The notes beneath the pieces were generated by a model, which saw only the letters and a program-made list of their open reading frames with translations, ran no database searches and was not told the origin of the DNA. The position numbers and the translations under genes were made by a program. Below, one piece after another: positions 43,586 to 52,796 of a DNA stretch of 64,000 bases. Position 1 is the stretch's first letter. Each line of letters starts with the position of its first letter. This DNA comes from CAZSAK01 sp964605155 (lineage in GTDB: Bacteria; Pseudomonadota; Gammaproteobacteria; SZUA-140): positions 5,144 to 69,143 of the forward strand of contig CAZSAK010000017.1 in NCBI GenBank assembly GCA_964605155.1. The letters are read 5' to 3'.

Positions 43586-45994
43586 ATGCAGTATATCCGC
43601 CGCTTCTCCGAACTGAACATGGACGATGTGCCGCTGGTAGGCGGCAAGAATGCATCGCTGGGTGAGATGTACAGCTCGCTATCATCGCTGGGCATCAAGG
43701 TTCCCAACGGCTTCACCATCACCGCGGACGGTTACCGCCACTTCATCGAGCATAATCAGCTGCAGGACAAGATCGACGAGACCCTGTCGAAGCTGGATAC
43801 CCATAACTACACCTCGCTCGCCGCCGCGGGTGCGTCCATTCGCGAAGGAATCATGCACGGTGACATGCCCGATGACCTGGTCGAGGAGATCTTCCGGGGC
43901 TACGATGAACTGGCACAGGAATACGGCGACAATCCGGATGTCGCGGTGAGGAGTTCCGCCACCGCCGAAGACTTGCCCGGCGCCTCATTCGCGGGACAAC
44001 AGGAGACCTATCTCAATATCCGCGGCAGGAAGAACCTGGTATCGACCTGCCGCCAGGTGTTCGCCTCGCTGTTTACCGACCGCGCCATCTCCTACCGGGT
44101 AGACAAGGGCTTTGCCGACATGGATATCGCGTTGTCGATCGGAATACAAAAGATGGTGCGCTCGGATATCGGCTGCTCCGGTGTGATGTTCACCATCGAC
44201 ACCGAAACGGGATTTCGCGATGTCGTCTTTATCACCGCTGCATACGGCCTCGGCGAAAACATCGTCCAGGGCAAGGTGAATCCAGATGAGTTTTATGTCT
44301 TCAAGCCCACGCTGGAAAAGGGCTGCAGGCCGATTCTCAAACGCCAGCTCGGTGACAAGGCCATCAAGATGATCTACACCAGCGACTCTATCGCGGGGAT
44401 CTCGACACGCAATGTCCATGTGCAACGCGAGGGCCGCGAGAAATTTGCCCTCACCGACGACGAGGTGCTGGAACTGGCACGCTACGGCGTCACGATCGAA
44501 AATCATTACTCAAAACGCGCAGGGAAACCCATGCCAATGGATATCGAATGGGCCAGGGACGGCGAGACAAATGAACTGTTTATCCTGCAGGCGCGCCCGG
44601 AAACGGTGCAGGCGAGCGCCGACACCCACTTCCGTGAAACCTTTACGCTGAAGACCCGTGGCAATGTACTCGCTACAGGCAAGAGTGTCGGGCAACGGAT
44701 CGCCACGGGCAACGCGCGCGTGATACTGGAGGCGGCACAGATGGGTGAACTCAAGCCCGGCGAGATACTGGTATCCGATATCACCGACCCGGACTGGGAA
44801 CCGGTAATGAAGATCGCTGCGGGGATCGTCACCAACCGCGGCGGGCGCACCTGTCATGCCGCGATCGTCGCGCGGGAACTCGGCATCCCCGCCGTCGTCG
44901 GTTGCGGCGATGCTACCCAGGTTATCAATTCCGGCCTGCCGGTCACCGTCTCATGTGCCGAGGGTGATACCGGTTACATCTATGAAGGTGCACAGGAATT
45001 CGAAAAGAACCGCATCGACCTGACGGACATCAAGCAACTCAAGACACGGATCATGGTCAATATCGCCAACCCTGAGCAGGCATTCGATGTCTCGAGGCTA
45101 CCCTGTGACGGCGTGGGTCTGGCACGTCTTGAGTTCATCATCAACACCAGCATCCGTATCCATCCCCGTGCCCTCATCGAATATGACACACTCGACAAGG
45201 ATACCCGGAAAAAGATTGACCGGATCACCGCCGGCTACCCCGACCGCAAGACCTTTTATATCCAGCGACTTGCTGAAGGAGTCGGGATGATCGCGGCGGC
45301 CTTCCATCCCAGGCAGGTCATCGTCCGCTTCAGCGACTTCAAGTCCAACGAATACGCATCCTTGATCGGCGGTGGCGGATTCGAGCCGACAGAAGAAAAC
45401 CCGATGATCGGCTTCCGCGGCGCGGGTCGCTATTTCTCGGAACAGTTCGAGGAATGTTTCATCCTCGAATGTCAGGCCATCAAGGCCGTTCGCGAAGAGA
45501 TGGGACTTGATAACGTCTCTGTAATGATCCCATTCGTCCGCACCGTAGAAGAATCCAGGAGCGTGCTGGAACTGATGTCGAAGCAGGGCCTGAAACGCGG
45601 TGAACACGGTCTTGATATCTACATGATGTGCGAGATACCCGTCAACGCCCTGCTGGCCGGAGAATTCCTCGAGAATTTCGACGGCTTTTCCATCGGGTCA
45701 AATGACCTGACGCAACTGACACTGGGCGTCGATCGCGATTCGAGCATCGTCACCAGTTTCGACGAACGCAACCCCGCTGTATTGATACTGATGGAAATGG
45801 CCATCAAGGCCTGCAAGAAGGAGAACAAGTATGTCGGTATCTGTGGACAGGCGCCGTCCGACTATCCCGAGATCGCAAGGTGGCTGGTGCAACACGACAT
45901 CGATTCGATATCGCTCAACCCGGACAGCGTGCTTTCGATTACCCAGGTCATTAACGACATCGAACAGCAGGCACACCACAAGAAATCAAATTGA
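43586..45994 (+). CDS. ppsA: Phosphoenolpyruvate synthase
   Basis: An 802-residue enzyme making phosphoenolpyruvate from pyruvate and ATP for gluconeogenesis. The N-terminal ATP-grasp domain opens with VGGKNASLGEMY and holds AVRSSATAEDLPGASFAGQQ. The swivelling His domain carries H424 in GGRTCHAAIVARELGIPAVVG. The C-terminal barrel has the substrate motifs FSIGSNDLTQLTLGVDRDS and the catalytic Cys in GICGQAPSD. It is complete and typical in length (E. coli 792). The regulatory kinase/phosphorylase PpsR is not adjacent. Confidence 0.97.
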   Translation: MQYIRRFSELNMDDVPLVGGKNASLGEMYSSLSSLGIKVPNGFTITADGYRHFIEHNQLQDKIDETLSKLDTHNYTSLAAAGASIREGIMHGDMPDDLVEEIFRGYDELAQEYGDNPDVAVRSSATAEDLPGASFAGQQETYLNIRGRKNLVSTCRQVFASLFTDRAISYRVDKGFADMDIALSIGIQKMVRSDIGCSGVMFTIDTETGFRDVVFITAAYGLGENIVQGKVNPDEFYVFKPTLEKGCRPILKRQLGDKAIKMIYTSDSIAGISTRNVHVQREGREKFALTDDEVLELARYGVTIENHYSKRAGKPMPMDIEWARDGETNELFILQARPETVQASADTHFRETFTLKTRGNVLATGKSVGQRIATGNARVILEAAQMGELKPGEILVSDITDPDWEPVMKIAAGIVTNRGGRTCHAAIVARELGIPAVVGCGDATQVINSGLPVTVSCAEGDTGYIYEGAQEFEKNRIDLTDIKQLKTRIMVNIANPEQAFDVSRLPCDGVGLARLEFIINTSIRIHPRALIEYDTLDKDTRKKIDRITAGYPDRKTFYIQRLAEGVGMIAAAFHPRQVIVRFSDFKSNEYASLIGGGGFEPTEENPMIGFRGAGRYFSEQFEECFILECQAIKAVREEMGLDNVSVMIPFVRTVEESRSVLELMSKQGLKRGEHGLDIYMMCEIPVNALLAGEFLENFDGFSIGSNDLTQLTLGVDRDSSIVTSFDERNPAVLILMEMAIKACKKENKYVGICGQAPSDYPEIARWLVQHDIDSISLNPDSVLSITQVINDIEQQAHHKKSN

Positions 45995-46011
45995 TAATCC
46001 GGCGCTGCCGG

Positions 46012-46296
46012 TCAAACCAGAAAGAAAACTGAAACACCCAAAAACAGCAATATCACCCAGCCCAGCATCGCAACAGCCGCGGATGAGTTTTGTGGTGTTT
46101 TGAAATCGGACGCAAAATATGCCATGAATCCCCACGTCAGAAGATAATCTGACCAGAAGTCACTGAACCATACCATGGTACCGGCCAGCAAAATCAGGAC
46201 AGAACCGGCAAACAGCATCTCCCCTTCCCTGAAAAACACCAATCTCAGGATGATCAACAAGGCTATGCCGGCAAAGACTGTGCGACTTTCTCTCAT
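46012..46296 (-). CDS. Small membrane protein, unknown function
   Basis: A protein of about 94 residues with three to four hydrophobic segments and little else; no family recognised. The ATG at 46296 is chosen because AAGGTG stands eight to nine bases upstream; a GTG four codons earlier is possible. It converges on ppsA with 17 bases between stops and shares no obvious link with its neighbours. Confidence 0.6.
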   Translation of the reverse strand: MRESRTVFAGIALLIILRLVFFREGEMLFAGSVLILLAGTMVWFSDFWSDYLLTWGFMAYFASDFKTPQNSSAAVAMLGWVILLFLGVSVFFLV

Positions 46297-46636
46297 GGTG
46301 TCAGGCACCTTCGGTTAAATAATCTGCTTGTTTTCCAGATTTGGACAAGGCCGATGGACGTGTATCTTGTATATAGCGTCGCTGATCCGGGGAACCTGAA
46401 CGGCAATACAACCCGGCAATCCTTGCCGTGACGGGTAAACTCATTGCGGCAATCCTTGTGCCGGTCTCGAACTCCCGCTCTAGCGATCTGGGTATGTGAT
46501 CCATACCATCACAGCAATATCAACAGCTTACAAATCAATATCGCACGTCAATAAAACCTGGAACGGCGCTTGCAATCACACTGTTCAGCAACGCGGTCAA
46601 ACCGATGATCGCGCAACCATAAAAATGGAGAAGTGT
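46297..46636. other. Intergenic region upstream of motA
   Basis: About 340 bases with no supported gene. The motA reading frame stays open back to 46496, but family length and ribosome-binding site place the start at 46637. A weak sigma-28-like TAAAACCT lies near 46552 without a convincing partner. Confidence 0.5.
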
Positions 46637-47437
46637 ATGAATCAATCGACTCTGTTGGGATTGGGGGGCGGTTTGGCGCTGGTGATCGGCATGATGGTGA
46701 TGTCGCCGGAACACATGGGCGCATTCTTCAACCTGCCGGGCCTGATCGTGGTTCTGGGCGGAACGCTGATGGCCACCTTGATCAGCCGTCCGATCAGGGA
46801 TGTCTATGCCGTACTGCGCGGACTCCCGGGGCTGTTCAGCGACAGGCCCAGCATGCTGCATCAGGACATCAATCACCTGCTGAACTTCGCACGCAGTTAT
46901 CGTTCCTATTCCATCGAAAACGCTGAGCGACAACTGGCCAACATGGGCAATATGTTTTTGAAAAACAGCCTGCGCCGGGTACTGGATAATGAACCCACGG
47001 AGGACCTGCTCAAATTCATGCAATGGCGTATCTCCGGGATCCGCAATACCGAACAGAACAAGGTGCAGATTCTCTATACCATGGCGACATTCGCCCCGGC
47101 CTTCGGCATGCTCGGCACCTTGTTCGGACTGATCCAGATGCTGTCGGTCATTGGCGACAGCGGCCTGAGCGAGATCGGCGGTGCCATGGCCTTCGCCATG
47201 ATCACCACGGTATACGGTATCATCCTGTCCAACCTGTTCTTCAAGCCGCTCGCCATCAAGATGGAACGCCGGATGAATCACCGCATCACCCGCCTGAACG
47301 TGCTCATGGAAGGCGTGATCCAGGTCCACCAGCGCCGGCACCCGACACAGATCCTTGAAACGCTGGATGCCTATTACAGCCAGCATCAACCTGAGACGGA
47401 ACCCGATAACAGGCTCACCCTTGTGAAAGAGAGCTGA
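46637..47437 (+). CDS. motA: Flagellar motor stator protein MotA-like
   Basis: A 266-residue proton- or sodium-driven stator subunit with four membrane helices: about residues 4-22 and 32-50 near the N-terminus, and TFAPAFGMLGTLFGLIQML and AFAMITTVYGIILSNLFF in the C-terminal half. A cytoplasmic loop with charged residues lies between the pairs. The ATG at 46637 follows GGAG by six bases. The next gene, motB, starts with no gap. Short size and motifs are of the PomA/MotC-like branch; the coupling ion cannot be assigned with certainty. No other flagellar gene is in the window. Confidence 0.92.
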   Translation: MNQSTLLGLGGGLALVIGMMVMSPEHMGAFFNLPGLIVVLGGTLMATLISRPIRDVYAVLRGLPGLFSDRPSMLHQDINHLLNFARSYRSYSIENAERQLANMGNMFLKNSLRRVLDNEPTEDLLKFMQWRISGIRNTEQNKVQILYTMATFAPAFGMLGTLFGLIQMLSVIGDSGLSEIGGAMAFAMITTVYGIILSNLFFKPLAIKMERRMNHRITRLNVLMEGVIQVHQRRHPTQILETLDAYYSQHQPETEPDNRLTLVKES

Positions 47438-48286
47438 GTGTTGAACGCGAAACCTGACTCGATTCAACAGGCCGGTAACAATACGCCCGTCCCTTATGTC
47501 CCCGGCAGTCCACCCGGACTCGATGACAACGATTACGCCGTTGACTCGATCGTCAAACATGACAGCTGGTCAATGAGTTTCATCGACCTGCTGACACTGC
47601 TACTTGCATTATTCGTACTACTCCTGTCGTTCAAGAATGACGGCAATCCGGAAAATATACCCGTTGCTACGGCAAAGGCCACGCCTCAAACCCTGACGGT
47701 GATTCACAGCGACGAACCCATACCGGTCTCGCCGTTTGCATCCGTACCGGATGACACGCAGGCGCCTATGGTGCTGACCGAAACGGACACCACCACGTAT
47801 CCGCGCAGTGTGATCGAAGAGATCGTGGCAAAACTCACCAAGGATTACGATCAACAGGATGTCGCACACAAGGAACTGCGCATCAGCTCAGGCACCGACA
47901 GCATCAATCTCGAAATCAGCGAGGCCATCCTGTTCGCACCGGCCAGCGACAAGCTGACCGTTACGGGTAACCAGATACTCGAGCAACTGGCCGGTGTACT
48001 GGTCGAATATCCCTTCCGCCTGTCCGTCGAGGGCCATACCGATAACGTGCCCATCAACTCCGCGCAATTTCCCTCCAACTGGGAATTGTCGGCGGCGCGT
48101 GCCACCCGCGTCACGCGCCGGCTGATCGATAACGGCTTTCCCGCTGCATCGATCCGCAGCATCGGTTACGGCGACACGCGCCCGATCGCCACTAACGATT
48201 CCCCCGAGGGACGGGCCCGAAACCGCCGCGTATCGATCGTTATGGATCTGTCGGATAATGACGTTACACGAACCGCAGGCAACTGA
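47438..48286 (+). CDS. motB: Flagellar motor stator protein MotB-like (OmpA domain)
   Basis: A 282-residue partner of MotA that anchors the stator to peptidoglycan. It has a short cytoplasmic N-terminus, one membrane helix (SFIDLLTLLLALFVLLLSF, with the ion-binding Asp at residue 50), a plug/linker, and a C-terminal OmpA-type domain (LSVEGHTDNVPINS, NWELSAARATRV, GYGDTRPIATNDSPEGRARNRRV). The start is a GTG directly after the motA stop, followed by a TTG that could also serve. Pairing with MotA is certain from context; it could instead power gliding or surface sensing in a cell lacking flagella. Confidence 0.92.
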   Translation: MLNAKPDSIQQAGNNTPVPYVPGSPPGLDDNDYAVDSIVKHDSWSMSFIDLLTLLLALFVLLLSFKNDGNPENIPVATAKATPQTLTVIHSDEPIPVSPFASVPDDTQAPMVLTETDTTTYPRSVIEEIVAKLTKDYDQQDVAHKELRISSGTDSINLEISEAILFAPASDKLTVTGNQILEQLAGVLVEYPFRLSVEGHTDNVPINSAQFPSNWELSAARATRVTRRLIDNGFPAASIRSIGYGDTRPIATNDSPEGRARNRRVSIVMDLSDNDVTRTAGN

Positions 48287-48312
48287 ACCATCCCGACATC
48301 GATTTAGTTGCA

Positions 48313-49760
48313 TCAGTACAGATAGACCGCACCACTGCGGCTGGCCGAATTGTCGGCCTGGTCGCCTCCCATACCCGTAGCATTGCTGGCCTCGTTGTAG
48401 GCACCGACGGCCAGAATATCGCCGTCGGTTGATAGAGCGATGTCGATACCAAACTGGTCGTTCGCATCGGTGTTCGATGACTTGATGTAGGCCTGTTCTG
48501 TCCAGTTACCGCCACCATCACGGGTAAAGAGATAGACCGCGCCGCTGACGATGGCCGAGTTATTGGCTGAGTCGCCGTTGATACCGGAAGTATTGCTGTC
48601 TTCCCGGGAGGCCCCGACGGCCAGGGTATTGCCGTCGGCGGCAAGGTCGAGACTGCTACTGAAGAAGTCACCTGCCTCTGCGTTCGATGCCTTGATGTAG
48701 GCCTGCTGACTCCAGTTCGCGCCGCTGCGGGTAAAGACATATACCGCACCGCTTTCGCCTGCCAGGTTGTCGGCCTGGTTGCCATCGATACTGGTAGCGC
48801 TGCTGTCCTCGAGGCGGGCACCGACGGCCAGTGTGTTGCCGTCGTCTGCAAGATCGACCACATAACCGAAGCGATCACCTGCCCCCGTGTTCGATGCCTT
48901 TAGGTAGGCCTGCTGACTCCAGCTTGTGCCGCTGCGGGTAAAGACATACACCGCGCCGCTATCGACAGCCGAGTTGTCGCTCTGATTACCGTCGACGCCG
49001 GTGGCGTTGCTGGCCTCGAGCTGGGCCCCGACGGCCAGGGTGTTGCCGTCGGCGGCAAGGGCTACGCTGATGCCGAAATCATCGAGCGCCCCTGTGTTCG
49101 AGGCCTTGATATAGGCCTGCTGGCTCCAGCTCGAACCGGTGCGAGTAAAGATATAGACGGCACCGCTGCCGCTGGCCGAATTGTCACTGTCATTACCATC
49201 GATAGCGGTTGCGTTACTGTCCTCATCGGTCGCACCGACGGCCAGCGTATTGCCGTCGGCGGTAAGGGCTACGCTGGCACCGAAACGGTCATCCACCTCC
49301 GTGTTCGAGGCCTTGACGTAGGCCTGCTGACTCCAGCTCGCACCGCTGCGGGTAAAGATATAGACAGCACCACTGCCGGTAGCGGAATTATTGTCCTGCA
49401 CACCATCGATACCGGTGGCGTTGCTCGACTCGAGGTAGGCCCCGACGGCCAGCGTGTCGCCGTCGGCGGCAAGCGCGACACTGTAACCGAAAAAGTCACC
49501 GGACTCCGTGTTCGATGCCTTGATATAGGCCTGCTGGTTCCACCCGGTGTTGTCCCGGGTATAAATGTATACCGCGCCACTGAAATTGGCGGAATTGTCG
49601 GTCTGGACACTATTGATACCGGTAGCATTGCTCGACTCGGCGGTGGATCCCACAGCCAGGGTGTTGCCATCGGTGGATATGGCAACACTGAATCCAAATT
49701 GATCATCTGCCCCGGTGTTCGATGCCTTCGCATAGCCGATCGCTTCAATCATCGTTCCGC
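48313..49760 (-). repeat. Tandem 207-bp repeats inside the FG-GAP lipoprotein gene
   Basis: The block around CTTGATRTAGGCCTG recurs at 48481, 48691, 48898, 49105, 49312, 49519 and (diverged) 49726. The spacing is 207 bases, with one spacing of 210. The DNA is closely similar between units, not just the protein, so the array should be prone to copy-number change by slippage or recombination. Confidence 0.88.
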
Positions 49761-50121
49761 TGACATTGACCGGTGCGGAGTCGGTGCACGTATTGGCGTT
49801 ACAGGCCTGGAGGATATAGCGGGCATTGATGCGGGCGGGAAGTGAAACCACGAGATCATGTGCTTGCGCATTGGCCTTGATTGTAGCAACGAGTGTATAT
49901 CCCGAAACACTATCAGGATCTTCCAGCAAGCGGTACTCGGTCTCGCCTGTGACGTCACCCCAGCTGAAATGAAAGGTCTTGATACTCTGAAACGTAAGGC
50001 TCAACACCGGGGCATCCGGCTCACCGGCATCACCCCCGCCGCCTCCACTGCAGGCACTGAGCAGCAACATCGACAACATCGACAACCATTCCTGCACGGA
50101 ATACATGCGTGTGGGTCTCAT
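48313..50121 (-). CDS. Lipoprotein made of seven FG-GAP/integrin-like repeats
   Basis: A 602-residue predicted lipoprotein: signal peptide with lipobox LLSAC (Cys24) followed by a Gly run, then a fibronectin-like domain (about residues 35-125). The remainder is seven repeats of 69 residues, each of the form KASNTxxxDxFG, then LAVGA, then SGAVYIFTRSG and WSQQAY. The repeats look like the blades of a beta-propeller, and seven is a usual blade number. The protein ends right after the last strand (AVYLY), with no anchor beyond the lipid. The role is unknown; a surface or periplasmic binding platform is plausible. Confidence 0.82.
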   Translation of the reverse strand: MRPTRMYSVQEWLSMLSMLLLSACSGGGGGDAGEPDAPVLSLTFQSIKTFHFSWGDVTGETEYRLLEDPDSVSGYTLVATIKANAQAHDLVVSLPARINARYILQACNANTCTDSAPVNVSGTMIEAIGYAKASNTGADDQFGFSVAISTDGNTLAVGSTAESSNATGINSVQTDNSANFSGAVYIYTRDNTGWNQQAYIKASNTESGDFFGYSVALAADGDTLAVGAYLESSNATGIDGVQDNNSATGSGAVYIFTRSGASWSQQAYVKASNTEVDDRFGASVALTADGNTLAVGATDEDSNATAIDGNDSDNSASGSGAVYIFTRTGSSWSQQAYIKASNTGALDDFGISVALAADGNTLAVGAQLEASNATGVDGNQSDNSAVDSGAVYVFTRSGTSWSQQAYLKASNTGAGDRFGYVVDLADDGNTLAVGARLEDSSATSIDGNQADNLAGESGAVYVFTRSGANWSQQAYIKASNAEAGDFFSSSLDLAADGNTLAVGASREDSNTSGINGDSANNSAIVSGAVYLFTRDGGGNWTEQAYIKSSNTDANDQFGIDIALSTDGDILAVGAYNEASNATGMGGDQADNSASRSGAVYLY

Positions 50122-50547
50122 GGTTTCCCCTTTCCCTGCCGGTGTGTCGGCAGTCAGACCGGATTTAACGTTACGTTTTTCAGCCCCGGGAATAATCGGG
50201 CCGGATTACAATTACCTCTGATGCTTAACTAAAATTGTACTATGAGAATGTTTTTTTCAATCCTCACACCGGGCACAGTGGCGATTGGACTAAAGTGGGT
50301 AGGTGAAGTGGTGATTATAGCACTTGTGATGGAGTTTTGGTCCAGTCTATAGAGGAAATCCAGCCGGGATCTGGAGCCGGTTCGGCCGTCGATTTCCCCC
50401 AGGTAATTTCTCCCAGGAAATATCCCGGAGTAGCGGCTCGCCCGGGGCTACGTCGCCGCGCTGCCGTAAATCGATTGCCGGATCAATCCGGGATCGTCTT
50501 AATTATTCAATAAAGCCGGCTGACCGATACGACCGGTCTGTATAACA
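50122..50547. other. Intergenic region, nothing identified
   Basis: About 430 bases upstream of the FG-GAP lipoprotein gene and downstream of the 50548 gene. No coding frame or strong terminator is seen; only short imperfect dyads are present. Confidence 0.5.
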
Positions 50548-50769
50548 TCACCGGCCCCCGGTATCGCCGTTGATCTGAAATTCGTCCTTCATCTCTTCCA
50601 GGAAGATCTCGGCTTCCATCCTGTCCACGTACGGACCCATTGGTTTACCGCCACGAATCCAGAAATACCAGCCGTTTTCCTTGCAGTCCGACAGCGAAAG
50701 AAAGAACATCCGCTCCGTGCGAAAATAGAACGTTCTTTGACGAGATGCTGAAGAATTCATGTAACTCAT
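50548..50769 (-). CDS. DUF6316-like small protein
   Basis: A protein of about 73 residues. The core RTFYFRTERMFFL, GWYFWIRGGKPMGPYVDRMEAEIFLEE follows a pattern (RT-R, WYF-R-G-GP, EA) that I associate with the DUF6316 family; the number is from memory. The start at 50769 is chosen because a purine-rich GAGGGGGAG precedes it and overlaps an upstream ATG five codons earlier. A strong terminator-like hairpin on the same strand lies about 40 bases upstream, inside the leader. Confidence 0.65.
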   Translation of the reverse strand: MSYMNSSASRQRTFYFRTERMFFLSLSDCKENGWYFWIRGGKPMGPYVDRMEAEIFLEEMKDEFQINGDTGGR

Positions 50770-50802
50770 GTCACTCCCCCTCATAAATATACTTTTTTAT
50801 TG

Positions 50803-50831
50803 AAAAAAATCCCCGTTACAAGGTAACGGGG
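50803..50831 (-). terminator. Strong terminator-like hairpin upstream of the 50769 gene
   Basis: On the minus strand a perfect 9-bp stem CCCCGTTAC/GTAACGGGG with a 3-base loop is followed by A and seven T (50809-50803). Transcripts entering from the right would end here, before the DUF6316-like gene. It is either an attenuator or the end of an unannotated short RNA. Confidence 0.75.
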
Positions 50832-50912
50832 TATAAAATGAGTGTAAGTCTTAAGGAAGATAAAAGTATCTAAAACAAAACGTCAGTGACTTTAATTTAA
50901 CAGGAGGCAATC

Positions 50913-50943
50913 AAGTGTTACGTTTGTAATAATCGTAACACTT
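50913..50943. promoter_or_regulatory. Perfect 10-bp dyad, possible operator
   Basis: AAGTGTTACG at 50913-50922 is exactly complementary to CGTAACACTT at 50934-50943, with an 11-base AT-rich spacer, so the half-site centres are two helical turns apart. It suits a dimeric regulator or an RNA hairpin. Confidence 0.5.
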
Positions 50944-51277
50944 GTGCAAGGTCGTGTCAATCACTTCAATTAACATGTGCAATCAACTAGTTATAGATAT
51001 AGAAGATCGCATTCCCACCGTCCCCATGAGCCAACCAGGCCTGTCCATTCTCCATCAGCATCCCGTCCTGACATATCCACACCGCAAATCTCGCGATAAT
51101 GATTACCTGATCTTTTACCGGGTTCGATCCGTTATCTGATCCCCCTGTTTTTTATTCCTCCGGCATGTAGGTGCGTCAATTAGTCACATACCGGACTTGC
51201 ACCGTAGTTGTTATACTTGCGCGCCGATAAACAAGGCCCGCCGCATAGTGGATTTACACATTAACAGGTTATAAAGA
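50944..51277. other. Intergenic region upstream of the barrel-protein operon
   Basis: About 330 bases with no supported gene (a 65-codon plus-strand frame at 50942 has no ribosome-binding site). The promoter of the 51278 gene should be here; TATACT near 51211 is a possible -10 but no -35 fits. Confidence 0.4.
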
Positions 51278-52456
51278 GTGGATATGAATGTAAAAAAGCG
51301 TCTTCTTTCATGGTCGTTTGCCGGTATATGTTTTTCCCAGATTCTCTACACCCCGCCGGTCGGTGCCTTCGTAGGACTGTGTTGCACCAAATGCGGCGGC
51401 AACATGCCGATGAACATACCCGGCGGCGGCGTTCCGGAAACTTATGAATTCCGTTTCAAGATAAGCCCCATGTTCATGCGCATGGAAGATTTGCGGGATG
51501 GGACAAACGATGTGAGCACCAGCTCGATCCTCGGTGTACCCGCTACCGGCGTCTTTATGGCGGCACCTACCAGTATGGATATGACCATGCTCAATTTCAC
51601 CGCAGGCTATAGTTTTACCGATGACTTCTTTGCAGGCCTGATGATGATGTGGAAAAAAAATGAGATGGACATGAGTTTTAATACAGCCATGCAGACATTG
51701 ACCGGGCAAAGCGGCTTTACCATGAAATCTGAGGGCATGGGCGATACCATGCTGATGACGAAATACCGCCTGTTCGCCGATGATCCATTGATCCCTACAA
51801 GTCAGGGATCCCTGTTTCTCGGCCTCAGCCTTCCAACAGGCTCGATCAATGAAAAGAATAAGTCTCATCCATTACCGATACGTCAGCAGGAACAACTGCC
51901 CTATGGCATGCAGCTGGGTTCGGGCACCTTTGACCCGACGATCGGCTTCCTCTACCAGGGTTCCAGCTCACCCCACTGGTGGGGCGTCAATGCCATGTAT
52001 ACCCCCAGGTTGTATGAAAACTCCCGTGACTATCGTCTGGGAGATGAATTGCGGTTTGATCTCTATGACATGTATCAGTTCCGTTACGACCTCGTATCCC
52101 AGGTGCAATTGAATATATCTCATCAGGGCAAGATCAGGGGTGAAATGGATGCTGCGGTATCCGGTGCATCCGGACATGCGGCGCAGGGCAATGCCGGCTC
52201 CCCGTACATGACACCGCTGTGGGATCCTGATAATTACGGTGGAGATAAGATACTGGCCACGGTTGGCCTGCAGTGGCAGCCTGCAAGCATGCACATTATC
52301 GATGTGAATCTCGGCATACCACTATACCAGGATCTTAACGGACCGCAGCTGAAGGAAGACTACCGGCTGATGTTTACCTGGTACATGGAGATTCCGACTA
52401 AATCGAGCATTCGCAATCGGGGTAAAACATCCCGGGAGAGTCAACTGGGATTCTAG
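51278..52456 (+). CDS. Met-rich outer-membrane beta-barrel protein with CCxxC N-terminus
   Basis: A 392-residue predicted outer-membrane channel or transporter of unknown substrate. After a signal peptide (cleavage near VGAFVG) the mature N-terminus reads CCTKCGGNMPMNIPGGG. The rest alternates short beta strands, ends in an aromatic (QLGF) and is unusually rich in Met (MFMRMEDLRD, TSMDMTMLNF, MMMWKKNEMDM). The family resembles the MetA-pathway/transporter barrels. Met and Cys richness at the periplasmic end suggests copper or another soft metal, but this is inference. It is followed closely by a mini cytochrome c and a TlpA protein in the same direction. Confidence 0.75.
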   Translation: MDMNVKKRLLSWSFAGICFSQILYTPPVGAFVGLCCTKCGGNMPMNIPGGGVPETYEFRFKISPMFMRMEDLRDGTNDVSTSSILGVPATGVFMAAPTSMDMTMLNFTAGYSFTDDFFAGLMMMWKKNEMDMSFNTAMQTLTGQSGFTMKSEGMGDTMLMTKYRLFADDPLIPTSQGSLFLGLSLPTGSINEKNKSHPLPIRQQEQLPYGMQLGSGTFDPTIGFLYQGSSSPHWWGVNAMYTPRLYENSRDYRLGDELRFDLYDMYQFRYDLVSQVQLNISHQGKIRGEMDAAVSGASGHAAQGNAGSPYMTPLWDPDNYGGDKILATVGLQWQPASMHIIDVNLGIPLYQDLNGPQLKEDYRLMFTWYMEIPTKSSIRNRGKTSRESQLGF

Positions 52457-52488
52457 TCAAGACAAACACCGGATACGCGGGAGATAGA

Positions 52489-52767
52489 ATGATGAAACTG
52501 TGGTTGTCCACACCTCTTTTAATCTTGCTGGCTGCTTGTGCCGGCGGACCTACGTCGATACCGGAGCCTGACAGTGCCGCTGCACGGCTCTATACCGAGA
52601 AATGCTCGGCCTGCCATGCCCTGCCTCATCCAAAGCGGCACACCTTCGCGCAATGGCAATCGATCTTCACACTCATGGAACAACGTATTGCCGAAAGAAA
52701 ACAACCGGCAATTACAACAGATGAAAAAGAGTCACTCCTCGGTTATCTAAAAGAACATGCGAGATGA
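52489..52767 (+). CDS. Small monohaem c-type cytochrome lipoprotein
   Basis: A 92-residue lipoprotein (lipobox LLAAC, Cys17) with one haem c site, CSACH at residues 39-43 (Cys39, Cys42, His43), and a candidate sixth ligand Met63 in FTLMEQR. There is little room for anything beyond the haem fold. It is 32 bases after the barrel gene and 29 bases before the TlpA gene, so the three probably share a message. A role as an electron shuttle tethered to a membrane is inferred. Confidence 0.85.
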   Translation: MMKLWLSTPLLILLAACAGGPTSIPEPDSAAARLYTEKCSACHALPHPKRHTFAQWQSIFTLMEQRIAERKQPAITTDEKESLLGYLKEHAR

Positions 52768-52796
52768 AAATGTTTCTGTGTAATCACAATCCCTGA

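Noticed and set aside
46552..46590. Sigma-28 promoter for motA
   Set aside because: Only a partial -35-like TAAAACCT was found; the -10 match is too weak to support.
46535..47560. 341-codon minus-strand frame over motA
   Set aside because: Antisense shadow of motA; His/Gln/Val-rich composition without domains.
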